NCBI RefSeq assembly: GCF_000024025.1
Contig: NC_013131.1
Location: 5,084,001-5,148,000 of the forward strand
Length of the DNA stretch: 64,000 bases
Direction of reading: 5' to 3'
DNA from: Catenulispora acidiphila DSM 44928
GTDB lineage: Bacteria > Actinomycetota > Actinomycetes > Streptomycetales > Catenulisporaceae
Shown here: positions 51,413 through 59,818 of the stretch, piece after piece
How the letters are laid out: every line of letters starts with the position of its first letter
How positions within the stretch are numbered: position 1 is the stretch's first letter
The notes under the pieces: model-generated
Told to the model about the DNA's origin: nothing
Databases searched by the model: none
The model's input: only the letters and a program-made list of their open reading frames with translations
Position numbers and translations under genes: made by a program

Positions 51413-51634
51413 GAGCGTGCGCGGATTGGTAGCAGGGCGGAAAATCGGCGGAGCTCCAAGCCTGGCCGCACCGGTGCCTTGCCGTGCGCTGCGCTTACAG
51501 CAAGCCGATCGCCCACGACCGACACCGGGTCGAGGGCGATCGTCCGGCGCGCCCAGACTTGTTCCCGCCGAGTTTTCCGTGCGCTGCGGCGGCTGCGCCA
51601 CCTCGCCAGACCAGCTACCAATCCGCGCACGCTC
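51413..51634. mobile_element. MITE-like element, 222 bp, IS5-type ends
   Basis: Perfect 21-bp terminal inverted repeats: 51413-51433 (starts GAGCGTGCGCGGATTGGTAG) and 51614-51634 in reverse. Both ends are flanked by TAA (51410-51412 and 51635-51637), a 3-bp target duplication of the TNA kind used by IS1031-group IS5-family elements. Inner arms show further decayed symmetry (GGAAAATCGGCGG versus GGAAAACTCGGCGG). No transposase inside. It sits exactly at the stop codon of the DinB gene. Confidence 0.75.
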
Positions 51635-52209
51635 TAAGCCCTGCCGCCCTGCCGCAGGTACAGGTCGCGCATCAGCCCGATCTCGCCGCCGTGGTGCGCG
51701 ACCTCGTCCAGGGCGTGCAGGACCAACGCCAGGTAGCTCGCCTCGGCGTACCCCTGTGCCTCGGCGTGCTCGCCCATCGGCGCCAGCAGCCGCGCGTCGC
51801 CGAGGGCTTCGACGCGCGTGGCGAAGCGGGCCCAGTCCTCTTCCATCGCCAAGATGCCCAGATCGGCGGTGCCCGGCCAGGCGTAGCGGTCGCCGAGGTC
51901 CGGGACCTTGTCGAAGAAGCCGAGGTAGTCGCGCAGGCAGTCGGAGCCGATGTGCCACATGCGCCAGGCGATCGTCGTCACCGGGGTGGGCGAGGTGGAT
52001 CCGCTGGATCTGCCGGAGGCGCCGGAATCGGGCAGCCGCGCGTCGGCGCGGAAGACGCCGTCCTCGGTGGGGCGGACCGTCATGCAGTCGGCGACCGGCT
52101 GCCACTGGTACTCGGCGTCCGTCAGACCCTCCAGGCGCGCGAACGTCCTGGACCGTACCTCCTCGAAGGTCTGGAGCAGGTCGCTGGTGACCGGGTCGTG
52201 CGAAGCCAT
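51634..52209 (-). CDS. DinB-family protein
   Basis: 191-residue four-helix DinB/YfiT-like protein. Metal-ligand pattern: an early helix with TFARLEGLTDAEYQWQPV, TTIAWRMWHIGSDCLRDYLGFF, and late LHALDEVAHHGGEIGLMRDLYLR giving His/His/His. Function in this family includes thiol-dependent transferases; substrate unknown. The TAG stop (51634-51636) is formed at the junction with the MITE; the pre-insertion sequence would also have had TAG there, so the protein is unchanged. Confidence 0.88.
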   Translation of the reverse strand: MASHDPVTSDLLQTFEEVRSRTFARLEGLTDAEYQWQPVADCMTVRPTEDGVFRADARLPDSGASGRSSGSTSPTPVTTIAWRMWHIGSDCLRDYLGFFDKVPDLGDRYAWPGTADLGILAMEEDWARFATRVEALGDARLLAPMGEHAEAQGYAEASYLALVLHALDEVAHHGGEIGLMRDLYLRQGGRA

Positions 52210-52224
52210 GGTCGAATCCTAGGT

Positions 52225-53055
52225 TCACCGCTCCCGCACTGCCGCCGCGTAGTGCGCCGGAGGCACTCCGAAGGCCGCGGTGAAGTCGCGTGTCAGATGG
52301 GACTGGTCGGCGTATCCGAGGTCGGTCGCCAACGCCGACCAGTCGACGTCCTCGCGGTGGGCGATGCGCTCGCTGGCCTCGTAGAGCCGGTAGCGCCTCA
52401 GGAACCACTTCGGACCGATGCCGACGTGCTCGGTGAACGCGCGCTGGAGCGTTCGGACGCCCACGCCGGCGGCGCGCGCCAGGTCCTCCACCCGGGTCAG
52501 GGCGCGGTCGCCCACCGCCATCTCGGCCCACTCGGTGGTGGTCTCGCAGTCCTGCCGCTCGGCCGGGACACGGTCGGCCAGGGCGGCGTCGGCGGTGGCG
52601 GCGATCTTCTCGCCGGGCACGCCGAAGTCGCCGACCAGCGGTACCAGCAGCGCTTCGAGGTCGGCCAGCGCCGGGACGCCGGCCAGCGGGATCTCCTGGT
52701 CGGTGAGCGCGCTCAGCGGTCCGTCGAAGAACGGGGCGAACGCGGCGGGGCGGAACATGATGCCAAGGACCCGCCGCTCGCCTTCCAGCGTGATCGCGAA
52801 GCGCCCGGTGTCCACGCCGGACACGATCGCGCGGTCGGCCTCGATCACCACGTTGACCACCGGATGGACCAGCACCTGCTGCTCGTGCCGCACCCCCGGC
52901 GGCAGATGCCACGTCGAGAGCCAGTAACGGTCGACGAACCGCGCCACCTGTCCGGTCGGGGCGAACCGGTCCAAGCTGAACGCGCTGCGCGCGGCAGCCG
53001 GGTTCACGATGCCGCGGCTGTCGTCCTGCACCGGTTTGACCTGGGGTTCGGGCAC
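52225..53055 (-). CDS. AraC-family transcriptional regulator
   Basis: 276 residues from GTG 53055. N-terminal sensor domain of the DUF6597 kind (FAPTGQVARFVDRYWLSTWHLPPG, VVNVVIEADRAIVSGVDTGRFAITLEGERRVLGIMFRPAAFAPFF), then the AraC double HTH (LTRVEDLARAAGVGVRTLQRAFTEHVGIGPKWFLRRYRLYEA, WSALATDLGYADQSHLTRDFTAAFGVPPAHYAAA). Followed at 15 bases by DinB in the same direction; divergent from the TIGR03086 gene. Likely regulates these neighbours. Confidence 0.93.
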   Translation of the reverse strand: MPEPQVKPVQDDSRGIVNPAAARSAFSLDRFAPTGQVARFVDRYWLSTWHLPPGVRHEQQVLVHPVVNVVIEADRAIVSGVDTGRFAITLEGERRVLGIMFRPAAFAPFFDGPLSALTDQEIPLAGVPALADLEALLVPLVGDFGVPGEKIAATADAALADRVPAERQDCETTTEWAEMAVGDRALTRVEDLARAAGVGVRTLQRAFTEHVGIGPKWFLRRYRLYEASERIAHREDVDWSALATDLGYADQSHLTRDFTAAFGVPPAHYAAAVRER

Positions 53056-53127
53056 GAGACCAGGCTAGCGGCGGGATCTGACGCATTTGTTCAAGACGCG
53101 CGGGGCGCCCGGTCATAGCGTCGGCAT

Positions 53128-53694
53128 ATGAGCACCATTCACAAGCAGTTGACCGAAGCAGCAGACCAGGCCGCGACCATCGTGGCGAACACCGATTCCA
53201 GCCAGTTCGGCGACAAGACCCCCTGCACCCAGTGGGACGTCAAGGAGCTGCTGAACCACCTGATCCTGTGGACGGGCTACTCCTTCGAGCGCCGCGCCCG
53301 CAGCGAGCAGGTCGGACCCGACCTCACGGAGCGCGACTTCGCCGCCGAGCCCGACTACGCGGCCGCCTACCGCGCGCAGCTCGACCGCGCCCTGGCCGCC
53401 TGGGCTCCCGCCGAGGTCTGGGACAGCGAGATCGACACCGGCGGCGGCAAGACCCCCGCCCCCCAGATCGCCGAGATGGTCCTGATGGAGATGGTCCTGC
53501 ACGGCTGGGACCTCGCCACCGCCACCGGCCAGCCCTACCAGACCTCCGACGAGATCGCCGCGACCGTCGCCAAGGCCGTCGCCGCCTCCGCCGAGATGTA
53601 CCGCCAGTACGACGGCTTCGCCGCCGAGGTGAAGGTCGGCGCGGACGCGACGCCGCTGGACAAGGCGCTGGCGGAGTCGGGCCGGAAGGCTTAG
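53128..53694 (+). CDS. TIGR03086-family metal-binding protein (MDMPI/DinB-like)
   Basis: 188 residues, mycothiol-dependent-maleylpyruvate-isomerase fold. TPCTQWDVKELLNHLILWTGYSFERRA with conserved His40, and MVLMEMVLHGWDLATATGQPYQ with the second metal His-x3-D. Widespread in mycothiol-producing actinobacteria and of unknown substrate. Strong MSTIHKQL start at ATG 53128. Confidence 0.92.
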   Translation: MSTIHKQLTEAADQAATIVANTDSSQFGDKTPCTQWDVKELLNHLILWTGYSFERRARSEQVGPDLTERDFAAEPDYAAAYRAQLDRALAAWAPAEVWDSEIDTGGGKTPAPQIAEMVLMEMVLHGWDLATATGQPYQTSDEIAATVAKAVAASAEMYRQYDGFAAEVKVGADATPLDKALAESGRKA

Positions 53695-53744
53695 CGGTTC
53701 AGCGCTAGGTCTAGGTCCTAGGCCCGGGTCCGGGTCCAGTCCAG

Positions 53745-53777
53745 GCGCGCCGCGGCTTCCTGCGAGCCGCGGCGCGC
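53745..53777. terminator. Terminator between convergent genes
   Basis: GCGCGCCGCGGCT at 53745-53757 pairs with AGCCGCGGCGCGC at 53765-53777, 13 bp perfect, seven-base loop; it ends four bases before the nagZ stop region. Preceded by a short repeat TAGGTC-TAGGTC-CTAGGCC. Confidence 0.75.
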
Positions 53778-53781
53778 TGCG

Positions 53782-55230
53782 CTACCTGCCGGCAAGGACC
53801 TCCGCCACAGCCTGCAGGCTCACGCGCGAGACGCCGTACCCTGCGACCCACGCCGCGCCGCCAGGGTCGATGTGCGCGACGCCGAGGTCGACGACGATCG
53901 CGTCGGGGCGCTCCTTCACGAGGCGGGCCACGCGGTCCAGGTCCTCGGGGGAGCGCTGGATGCCGCGGACGACGACGACCAAGGGTTGGTCGGCGGGGAT
54001 AGCAAAGCTGCCGGTCGCAGCGGCGGCGTCGATCGTGTCGGAGAGCTTTGAGTTGGTGGTTCCGGGCAGCAGCGTGGCCAGGTGGTCGGCCATGCTTCGG
54101 GGGAGATCCACCTCCACCACATGCGGCGCTGATTTCAGTGGCAGCGCACCGTCGTCCGCACGCAGCACCGCGACCGCGCGGCGTGCTGCTGCGAGTCCGT
54201 CGCCGAGTGGCGCATCAAACACAGAAACCGAAGCGTCCCGAGCCTCCCGTCGCCACGCGGCGAAACCCGCCACCTTCTCAGCAGCCTCCACCAACCGCGC
54301 CTCGCTCAGCGTCCCGTCTCGCAGCGCCGCGGTGATCGCGTCCGTGATCGCAGCCAGGTCGGCGTCGGTGGAGTCGCTGTCCACGCAGACCATGTCGATC
54401 CCCGCGACCAGTGCGCGCACCGCCGCGCTGGCGAGCCCGTAGCGCTCGCGGACCGCCGCCATGCCGATCGCGTCGCTGACTGCCAGGCCGTCGAAGCCGA
54501 GCTCGGTTCGCAGCAGTCCGCCGATCACCGCCGGGCTCACCGATGCGGGGTGCTCGGTGTCGAACTCCGGCATCAGCAGGTGCGCGACCATCACCGCCCG
54601 CACGCCGGCGGCCACCGCCGCGCTGAACGGCGGCAGGGTGTCGTGGCGGAGTTGCTCCAGTGTCGCGGTGACGGTCGGGAGTCCGAAGTGCGAGTCGATC
54701 ACGGTGTCGCCGTGGCCGGGGAAGTGCTTCGCGCATGCCGCGACGCCCGCCGTGTGCAGTCCCCGCACTGTCGCCGCGACGTGCCGTGCGACCAGTGCGG
54801 GGTCGGCGCCGAAGGAGCGTGCGCCGATGACCGGGTTGCGCGGCTCGGTGTTCACGTCGGCGACCGGTGCGTAGGTCAGGTCGATCCCCGCCGAGTGCAC
54901 CAGGGCGCCGATCGAGCGGGCCGTGGCCTCGGTCAGCGCGATGTCGTCGATCGCGCCGAGTGCCAGGTTCCCGGGGTAGGAGGAGCCGGTGGCGGCTTCC
55001 AGCCGGGTGATGTCCCCGGCTTCCTCGTCCACAGCCACGAACACGTCCGGATTCTCAGCGCGCAGCTCGTTGGTCAGCGTCCGCGCCTGCTCCGGCGACT
55101 CCATGTTCGCCGCGAACAGAATCACCGATCCCAGCCCGCCGGCCAGCCGCCGCCGCAGCCAGTCCGGCGGTGACGTTCCCACGAACCCCGGCTGCAGCAC
55201 GCGGGCGATCACCACATCGAGCTCGGACAT
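53782..55230 (-). CDS. nagZ: Glycoside hydrolase family 3 beta-N-acetylhexosaminidase
   Basis: Removes N-acetylglucosamine from muropeptides in cell-wall recycling. 482 residues from ATG 55230, whose start shares a base with the DUF1343 stop (TGATG). NagZ features: FVAVDEEAGDITRL, TYAPVADVNTEPRNPVIGARSFG, catalytic-loop KHFPGHGDTVIDSHFGLP at 168 onward, and FDGLAVSDAIGMAAV with the nucleophile Asp. A C-terminal domain of about 130 residues beyond the barrel is longer than E. coli NagZ and like the extracellular GH3 enzymes of Gram-positives; no signal peptide is seen. Confidence 0.92.
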   Translation of the reverse strand: MSELDVVIARVLQPGFVGTSPPDWLRRRLAGGLGSVILFAANMESPEQARTLTNELRAENPDVFVAVDEEAGDITRLEAATGSSYPGNLALGAIDDIALTEATARSIGALVHSAGIDLTYAPVADVNTEPRNPVIGARSFGADPALVARHVAATVRGLHTAGVAACAKHFPGHGDTVIDSHFGLPTVTATLEQLRHDTLPPFSAAVAAGVRAVMVAHLLMPEFDTEHPASVSPAVIGGLLRTELGFDGLAVSDAIGMAAVRERYGLASAAVRALVAGIDMVCVDSDSTDADLAAITDAITAALRDGTLSEARLVEAAEKVAGFAAWRREARDASVSVFDAPLGDGLAAARRAVAVLRADDGALPLKSAPHVVEVDLPRSMADHLATLLPGTTNSKLSDTIDAAAATGSFAIPADQPLVVVVRGIQRSPEDLDRVARLVKERPDAIVVDLGVAHIDPGGAAWVAGYGVSRVSLQAVAEVLAGR

Positions 55231-56411
55231 CAGGACTCTCCATCGCGCGGATACAGCAGGTACGGTTTGCGCTCCACCTCGGCGAACCGGCGCGCGGGCT
55301 CGCGCCACCGCTCCAGGATCTCCTCGGCGGAGCTGCCCTTGTTCAGCGCCGTGCGCAGCTCGTCGGAGCCGGCCAGCAGGTCGAAGTGCTTGTCCCGGAA
55401 CCTCAGTCGCCCCAGCCAGCCGTCGCGCAGCGCGCACAGCACCGCGACGCCCACCGCCAGCGGATCGACGGCGTCGGGGTCGGTGACGTGCAGCTGCGCC
55501 CCGCAGATCTGCTGCCCGGCATACCGGTCGAATGCAGGGGTCGCATACGCTTCGCGCACTGTGATTCCGGCAAGCCCGGCAAGCCCGGCCGGCGCGGCGG
55601 CGCGTAGCCGTTCGGCGAACCCGCGGTCCAGCCACGGCGCGCCGACGAGTTCGAACGGCGTGGTGGTCCCGCGCCCGACCGAGACGTTCGTCCCCTCCAG
55701 GAAGCAGGTCCCGGGGTAGAGCAGGGCACTGGTCGCAGTCGGCAGGTTCGGCGACGGCGGCACCCACGGCAGCCCGGTCGCCGGGAACAGGTGCGCGGCG
55801 TTCCAGCCGGCCAGCTTCACGACCTCCGGAGTCTCGACGCCGAGGCGGTCGGCGAACAGCCGGCTGAGTTCGCCCATGGTCAGTCCGTGGCGCACCGGGA
55901 TCGCGGCTCGACCTACGAACGAGGCGAATTCCTGGTGCAGGACCGGCCCTGCGACCTCCCGCCCGCCCAGCGGATTGGGCCGGTCGAGCACGCACACCGG
56001 CACGCCGACCATCGCCGCGGCGGCCATCGCGTCATAGAGGCTGGACTCGTAGGTGAAGAACCGGGCGCCGGAGTTCTGCAGATCGATGGCGAGCACGTCG
56101 ATCCGGGACTCGGCGAGCATGCCGCTCAGGTGCTCGACGCTGTGGTTGTAGGTGTCGTAGACCGGCAGCCCGGTGCTGGAATCCGTGGCCGAGGCTTCGG
56201 ATTCCCCGGCTTGCGCCGTGCCGAGCACACCGTGCTCGGGACCGAACAGGGCGCGCAGGTCGGCTCCGGCTTCCAGCAGCGCGTGCGCGCCGTGCCGGCC
56301 GTCGGAGGTGATCGCCGCCGGGTGGGTCAGCAGCCCCAGACGCTGCCCGGCGAAGGGCTTGCCGCGTCCGACGCCGGGGTCGACGAGGCGTTCCAGCCCT
56401 GAGACGGTCAT
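55230..56411 (-). CDS. DUF1343/NamZ-type exo-N-acetylmuramidase
   Basis: 393 residues from ATG 56411. The DUF1343 protein of Bacillus subtilis (YbbC/NamZ) removes MurNAc from non-reducing ends of peptidoglycan fragments. Features here: RLGLLTHPAAITSDGRHGAHALLEAGADLRALFGPEHGVLG, LPVYDTYNHS, IDVLAIDLQNSGARFFTYESSLYDAM, VCVLDRPNPLGG, and YPGTCFLEGTNVSVGRGTTTPFELVGAPWL. Lacks a signal peptide. Start overlaps the GNAT stop (ATGA) and stop overlaps nagZ, so the three are coupled. Confidence 0.88.
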   Translation of the reverse strand: MTVSGLERLVDPGVGRGKPFAGQRLGLLTHPAAITSDGRHGAHALLEAGADLRALFGPEHGVLGTAQAGESEASATDSSTGLPVYDTYNHSVEHLSGMLAESRIDVLAIDLQNSGARFFTYESSLYDAMAAAAMVGVPVCVLDRPNPLGGREVAGPVLHQEFASFVGRAAIPVRHGLTMGELSRLFADRLGVETPEVVKLAGWNAAHLFPATGLPWVPPSPNLPTATSALLYPGTCFLEGTNVSVGRGTTTPFELVGAPWLDRGFAERLRAAAPAGLAGLAGITVREAYATPAFDRYAGQQICGAQLHVTDPDAVDPLAVGVAVLCALRDGWLGRLRFRDKHFDLLAGSDELRTALNKGSSAEEILERWREPARRFAEVERKPYLLYPRDGES

Positions 56412-57301
56412 GCCGCGACCGACTTCTCGAACGCCCAGAACACCCGGCCCAGCGTCGCGCCGACGGTCTTGGAGTAGTACCGGACCGGTCCGACCCAGCC
56501 GATCTCGGCGACCTCGATCCCGGCCTCGCGCATGTCGGCCAGACAGCGGCGCAGCAGCACGGCGCCGATGCCCAGGCCGCGGGCCGCCGGGTCGGTGCCC
56601 ATCGGCCCGAACATGGCGAAGCGCTGGATGCCGTGCCCGGCGAAGCCGAGGAATGCGCCGTCGCGGACCGCCACGTGCAGCCGCGGCAGCTCGTGGCGCA
56701 GCGCCATCGCCGCCTCCTCGCCCCACGTCCCGCCGAACTCCCGGTCGGACCAGACGCGCAGCGCCTTCTCGTCTTCGGGGCGGCCGCGGCGCACCTCGAT
56801 GCCCGCGTCGGTGAGGCGCTGCTCGTCCCGCTCGGTGGCCAGATCGGCCGCGGCGAGCTCGACCAGCATGTTGTTGCAGTCCAGCAGGCGCTCGTAGCCG
56901 GCGGACGCGGCCAGGCACACCGCCGGGGTGTAGCGGACGTCGATGCCGGGCCAGGCGAAGTACGGCGGGTTGCCGCGGATGCGCAGGCGGGTCACCCCGG
57001 CGGCGGTCAGGCGGCGCTCCAGTTCGGTGAGCAGAGCTCTGCCATGGCCGCGCTCGCGGTGTTCGGGTCCGACGGCGAGCAGCTCGACGTGGCCGGTCGC
57101 GGGGACGTCGTCGTGCGCCGGACGCAGCGAGCCCAGGGCGAAGCCGATGATCTGCCCGGCGTGCTCCGCCACGACGCGGCAGCTCTCGGCGCTCGCGGAC
57201 CAGAGCAGGTCCACGACCGCCTCGGCGTCCGCGTCGTGGGTCAGACTCGCCCGGGCCAGGACTCTCAGGATCGGCAGGTCTTCCGGGACTGCTTGGCGCA
57301 T
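56408..57301 (-). CDS. Tandem GNAT acetyltransferase in the muropeptide cluster
   Basis: 297 residues from ATG 57301 (AGAGGG five bases upstream; ATG 57319 is the alternative). Two GNAT folds: the first with LLAVGPEHRERGHGRALLTELERRL near 75-105, the second ending MGTDPAARGLGIGAVLLRRCLADMREAGI then VRYYSKTVGATLGRVFWAF. Position as first gene of the GNAT-DUF1343-nagZ operon suggests acetylation of an amino sugar or muropeptide such as glucosamine, but the acceptor is not visible from sequence. Confidence 0.87.
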   Translation of the reverse strand: MRQAVPEDLPILRVLARASLTHDADAEAVVDLLWSASAESCRVVAEHAGQIIGFALGSLRPAHDDVPATGHVELLAVGPEHRERGHGRALLTELERRLTAAGVTRLRIRGNPPYFAWPGIDVRYTPAVCLAASAGYERLLDCNNMLVELAAADLATERDEQRLTDAGIEVRRGRPEDEKALRVWSDREFGGTWGEEAAMALRHELPRLHVAVRDGAFLGFAGHGIQRFAMFGPMGTDPAARGLGIGAVLLRRCLADMREAGIEVAEIGWVGPVRYYSKTVGATLGRVFWAFEKSVAA

Positions 57302-57345
57302 CGCCACCCTCTTCGTCATTTGCTAACGTCTTCAGGCATGCTGAC

Positions 57346-57362
57346 GGTGGAAACCTACCACC
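57346..57362. promoter_or_regulatory. Dyad in the divergent GNAT / beta-lactamase-fold promoter region
   Basis: GGTGG-N7-CCACC (GGTGGAAACCTACCACC) in the 87-base gap. A MurR/RpiR operator candidate since the regulator gene is two genes to the right. Confidence 0.35.
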
Positions 57363-57388
57363 GGCGTCGCAGGGGAAGGAACCTATCG

Positions 57389-58498
57389 ATGAGCACCGAG
57401 CCCGGCGAGATCGTCTCCCATGCCGTGGGCAGCGGCGTGGTACCCGGCGCGGTGCTGGCGTACGGCCGTGGGACCGACGGACCGGTCCACGTCAGCGCGT
57501 TCGGCGCCGGCGTCGGCCCGGACACGGTCTATGACCTGGCCTCGCTGACCAAGGTCACGGTCACGCTGCCGTGCGTGCTGCGGCTGGTCGAAGCCGGCGA
57601 GATCGGCCTGGACGACCCGGTGGCGAGGTACTTGCCGGACTTCGGCAAGGAGCAGGTGACCATCCGGCACTTTTTGACCCACACCTCCGGGCTGCCCGCG
57701 ATCCGCGAGGTCTGGCGGCTGCCCGGGAGCGCGCACGAGCGGTTCGCCGCGGTGCTCGCCGAACCGCTGGAGTCGCCGGTGGGGACCGTCGTGAAGTACT
57801 CCGACCTGGGGTTCATCATGCTGGGGCAGATCGTCGCCGACTTGACCGGCAAGCCGTTGCAGGAGGCGTTCGGCGAGCTGGTCGCCGCGCCGCTGGGGAT
57901 GACGTCGACCGGCTATCTCCCCGCCGGTCCCGCCGCCGCGACCGAGGCGAACTGGTTCGACGACCCGGAGCGTCAGGACCCGAAGTCCGGCGTCGTCCAC
58001 GACGAGAACGCCGAAAGCCTCGGCGGCGTCGCGGGGCAGGCCGGTCTGTTCGGCACCGCCTCCGACCTGGCGATCTACCTGCGCGCCGGATGGCTCGCCG
58101 AAGACAGTCCGATCCTCACCCCGGCCACCCGCGCCGAGGCGCTGCGCTGCCAGACCGAGGGACTGGACGGCCGGCGCGGGCTGGGCTGGACGCTGCGCGG
58201 GGACTCCTTCGACTTCATGTCCGACCAATGGCCGCTCACCGGAGCCGGACACTCCGGCTTCACCGGGACGAGCCTGGCCTTCGATCCCGTGGCGGAAATC
58301 TGGTGTGTGCTGCTGACCAACGCGGTGCTGTACGGCCGGGGCAACCGGGCGCGGCAGCTGCGGCGCTCGCTGCACGGCGCGGTCGCCGCCGCGTTCGGCG
58401 TCGCCGAGAAGCCTGATGACGTGGGCGAAGACGGTTCAGGGAGATCCCTCAACAGCAGTGACGGCGACCCGGGTACGGGCTTTAGGATCACAGCATGA
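57389..58498 (+). CDS. Serine beta-lactamase-fold hydrolase (YbbE-like)
   Basis: 369 residues from ATG 57389 with GGAAGGA upstream. Class C-like motifs: S-x-x-K as SLTK (VYDLASLTKVTVTL), Y-x-N position as YSD (VVKYSDLGFIMLGQIVADL), and H-S-G as GHSGFTGTS in place of KTG. No signal peptide, so it may act in the cytoplasm on recycled peptide or muropeptide esters. The same type of gene (ybbE) sits in the B. subtilis mur/ybb recycling operon. Stop overlaps the regulator start (ATGA). Confidence 0.9.
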   Translation: MSTEPGEIVSHAVGSGVVPGAVLAYGRGTDGPVHVSAFGAGVGPDTVYDLASLTKVTVTLPCVLRLVEAGEIGLDDPVARYLPDFGKEQVTIRHFLTHTSGLPAIREVWRLPGSAHERFAAVLAEPLESPVGTVVKYSDLGFIMLGQIVADLTGKPLQEAFGELVAAPLGMTSTGYLPAGPAAATEANWFDDPERQDPKSGVVHDENAESLGGVAGQAGLFGTASDLAIYLRAGWLAEDSPILTPATRAEALRCQTEGLDGRRGLGWTLRGDSFDFMSDQWPLTGAGHSGFTGTSLAFDPVAEIWCVLLTNAVLYGRGNRARQLRRSLHGAVAAAFGVAEKPDDVGEDGSGRSLNSSDGDPGTGFRITA

Positions 58499-59463
58499 GC
58501 ACTGGCGCGAATCGGGCATCCCGTGGCGGGCGCGGAGCGGGCTCCGGCGGTGCGGCGGTCGCTGCGGCCGGGGTGTCCGTGCCGCTGATCGAGGCCGGGC
58601 CGCCGCCGACCGTGCTGGTGCGGATCAGGGCTCTGCTGCCGACGCTGCCGCCCTCGGAGCGGCGGGTCGCCGAAGCGGCGGTCGCCGATCCGGCGGGCGT
58701 GGCCGCCAAGACCATCAGCGAGCTGGCCGCGGACTGCGACACCTCGGAGACCACGGTCATCCGGTTCTGCCGCGCGGTCGGGCTCAAGGGGTACCCGGAG
58801 CTGCGGATCGGGCTGGCCGCCGCGGCCGGGATCGAGGACGCCGCGGTCGGCGCGCACACCGCCGGCGGCGACATCGGGCCCGGCGACTCGCTGGCCGACG
58901 TGGTGACCAAGCTCGGCTACGCCGACGCCCGCGCGGTCGAGGACACCGTCGCGCAGCTGGACCTGGAGGTGCTGGAGCGCGCGGTGGACGCCGTGGTCTC
59001 GGCCGGCGCGGTGGACGTCTACGGCATCGGCGCCAGCGCCCTGATCGCCCTGGACCTGCACCAGAAGCTGCACCGCATCGGCCACCGCGCCTTCGCCTGG
59101 CCCGACGCCGAAGCCGCGCTGACCTCGGCGGCGCTGCTCGGACGCGGCGACGTCGCGATCGGCATCTCGCACACCGGCGCCACCCCGGCGACCGTCACCG
59201 CCTTGGCTGAGGCGCACGACAACGGCGCCCGCACCATCGCCATCACCAACTTCCCCCGCTCGCCGATCACCGACGTCGCCGACCTGGTCCTGACCACCGC
59301 CGTCCGCGAGACCACCTTCCGCTCCGGCGCCATGGCCAGCCGCATCGCCGCCCTGACCGTGGTCGACTGCCTGTTCGTCGGCGTCGCCCAGCGCAACTTC
59401 AGCCGCACGACCCGCGCCCTGGAGCGCACGCGGAGCGCCGTGCAGGGCGCGCGGGGGCGATGA
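58495..59463 (+). CDS. MurR/RpiR-family regulator
   Basis: 322 residues. N-terminal RpiR HTH LLPTLPPSERRVAEAAVADPAGVAAKTISELAADCDTSETTVIRFCRAVGLKGYPELRIGLA, then a SIS sugar-phosphate domain with VDVYGIGASALIALDLHQKLHRIGHRAFAWPDA, GDVAIGISHTGATPATVTALAEAHDNGARTIAITNFPRSPI. By analogy with MurR it probably senses MurNAc-6-phosphate. A low-complexity tail of about 20 Gly/Ala residues precedes the HTH. Translationally coupled to the beta-lactamase-fold gene. Confidence 0.92.
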   Translation: MSTGANRASRGGRGAGSGGAAVAAAGVSVPLIEAGPPPTVLVRIRALLPTLPPSERRVAEAAVADPAGVAAKTISELAADCDTSETTVIRFCRAVGLKGYPELRIGLAAAAGIEDAAVGAHTAGGDIGPGDSLADVVTKLGYADARAVEDTVAQLDLEVLERAVDAVVSAGAVDVYGIGASALIALDLHQKLHRIGHRAFAWPDAEAALTSAALLGRGDVAIGISHTGATPATVTALAEAHDNGARTIAITNFPRSPITDVADLVLTTAVRETTFRSGAMASRIAALTVVDCLFVGVAQRNFSRTTRALERTRSAVQGARGR

Positions 59464-59500
59464 GCTGCCGCATGGGCGGGGTGGCTGAGGGCAGCGCGGA

Positions 59501-59587
59501 CCGGCTTGGGCGAGGCGCGGATCATTGACCGGTTGGGGCGAGGCGCGGATCGGCGGACTGGCTAGCGCGAGGCGCAGATCCGGCGGA
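59501..59587. repeat. Three decayed tandem repeats of 28-30 bp
   Basis: Units near 59501, 59529 and 59558 share CCGG-YT-NGGGCGAGGCGCGGATC-type sequence with a GGCGGA or ATTGA end. Located in the 355-base gap after the regulator gene; the rest of that gap (59588-59818) shows no gene. Confidence 0.55.
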
Positions 59588-59818
59588 CCGGTTGTGGCCA
59601 CAGCGGTCTGACTGAGCGCAGATTCCCGGATCGGTGGTGGCTGATATCCGACCGCTGATCCGCGCCGATCTGCGCCGCTCTGCGCCAAGGTGTGCCGATG
59701 TGCGGTCGCACCGCGCGCGGCTAAGCGCCGACCGGAGAAAACCCGGCGGCGATCGCGGCGCGGCGCAAGGCTTCAGAACCCTGTCGTCGCGTGCCCCCCA
59801 GCAGCCCCCGCGCGGGGC

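Noticed and set aside
51014-53116. 700-codon minus-strand frame as one protein
   Set aside because: Only the last 121 residues (ArsC-like) are genuine; the rest is out-of-frame DinB and AraC sequence plus the MITE.
53782-55995. 737-codon frame as one NagZ fusion
   Set aside because: The part above 55230 is an out-of-frame read of the DUF1343 gene; NagZ homology starts at 55230.
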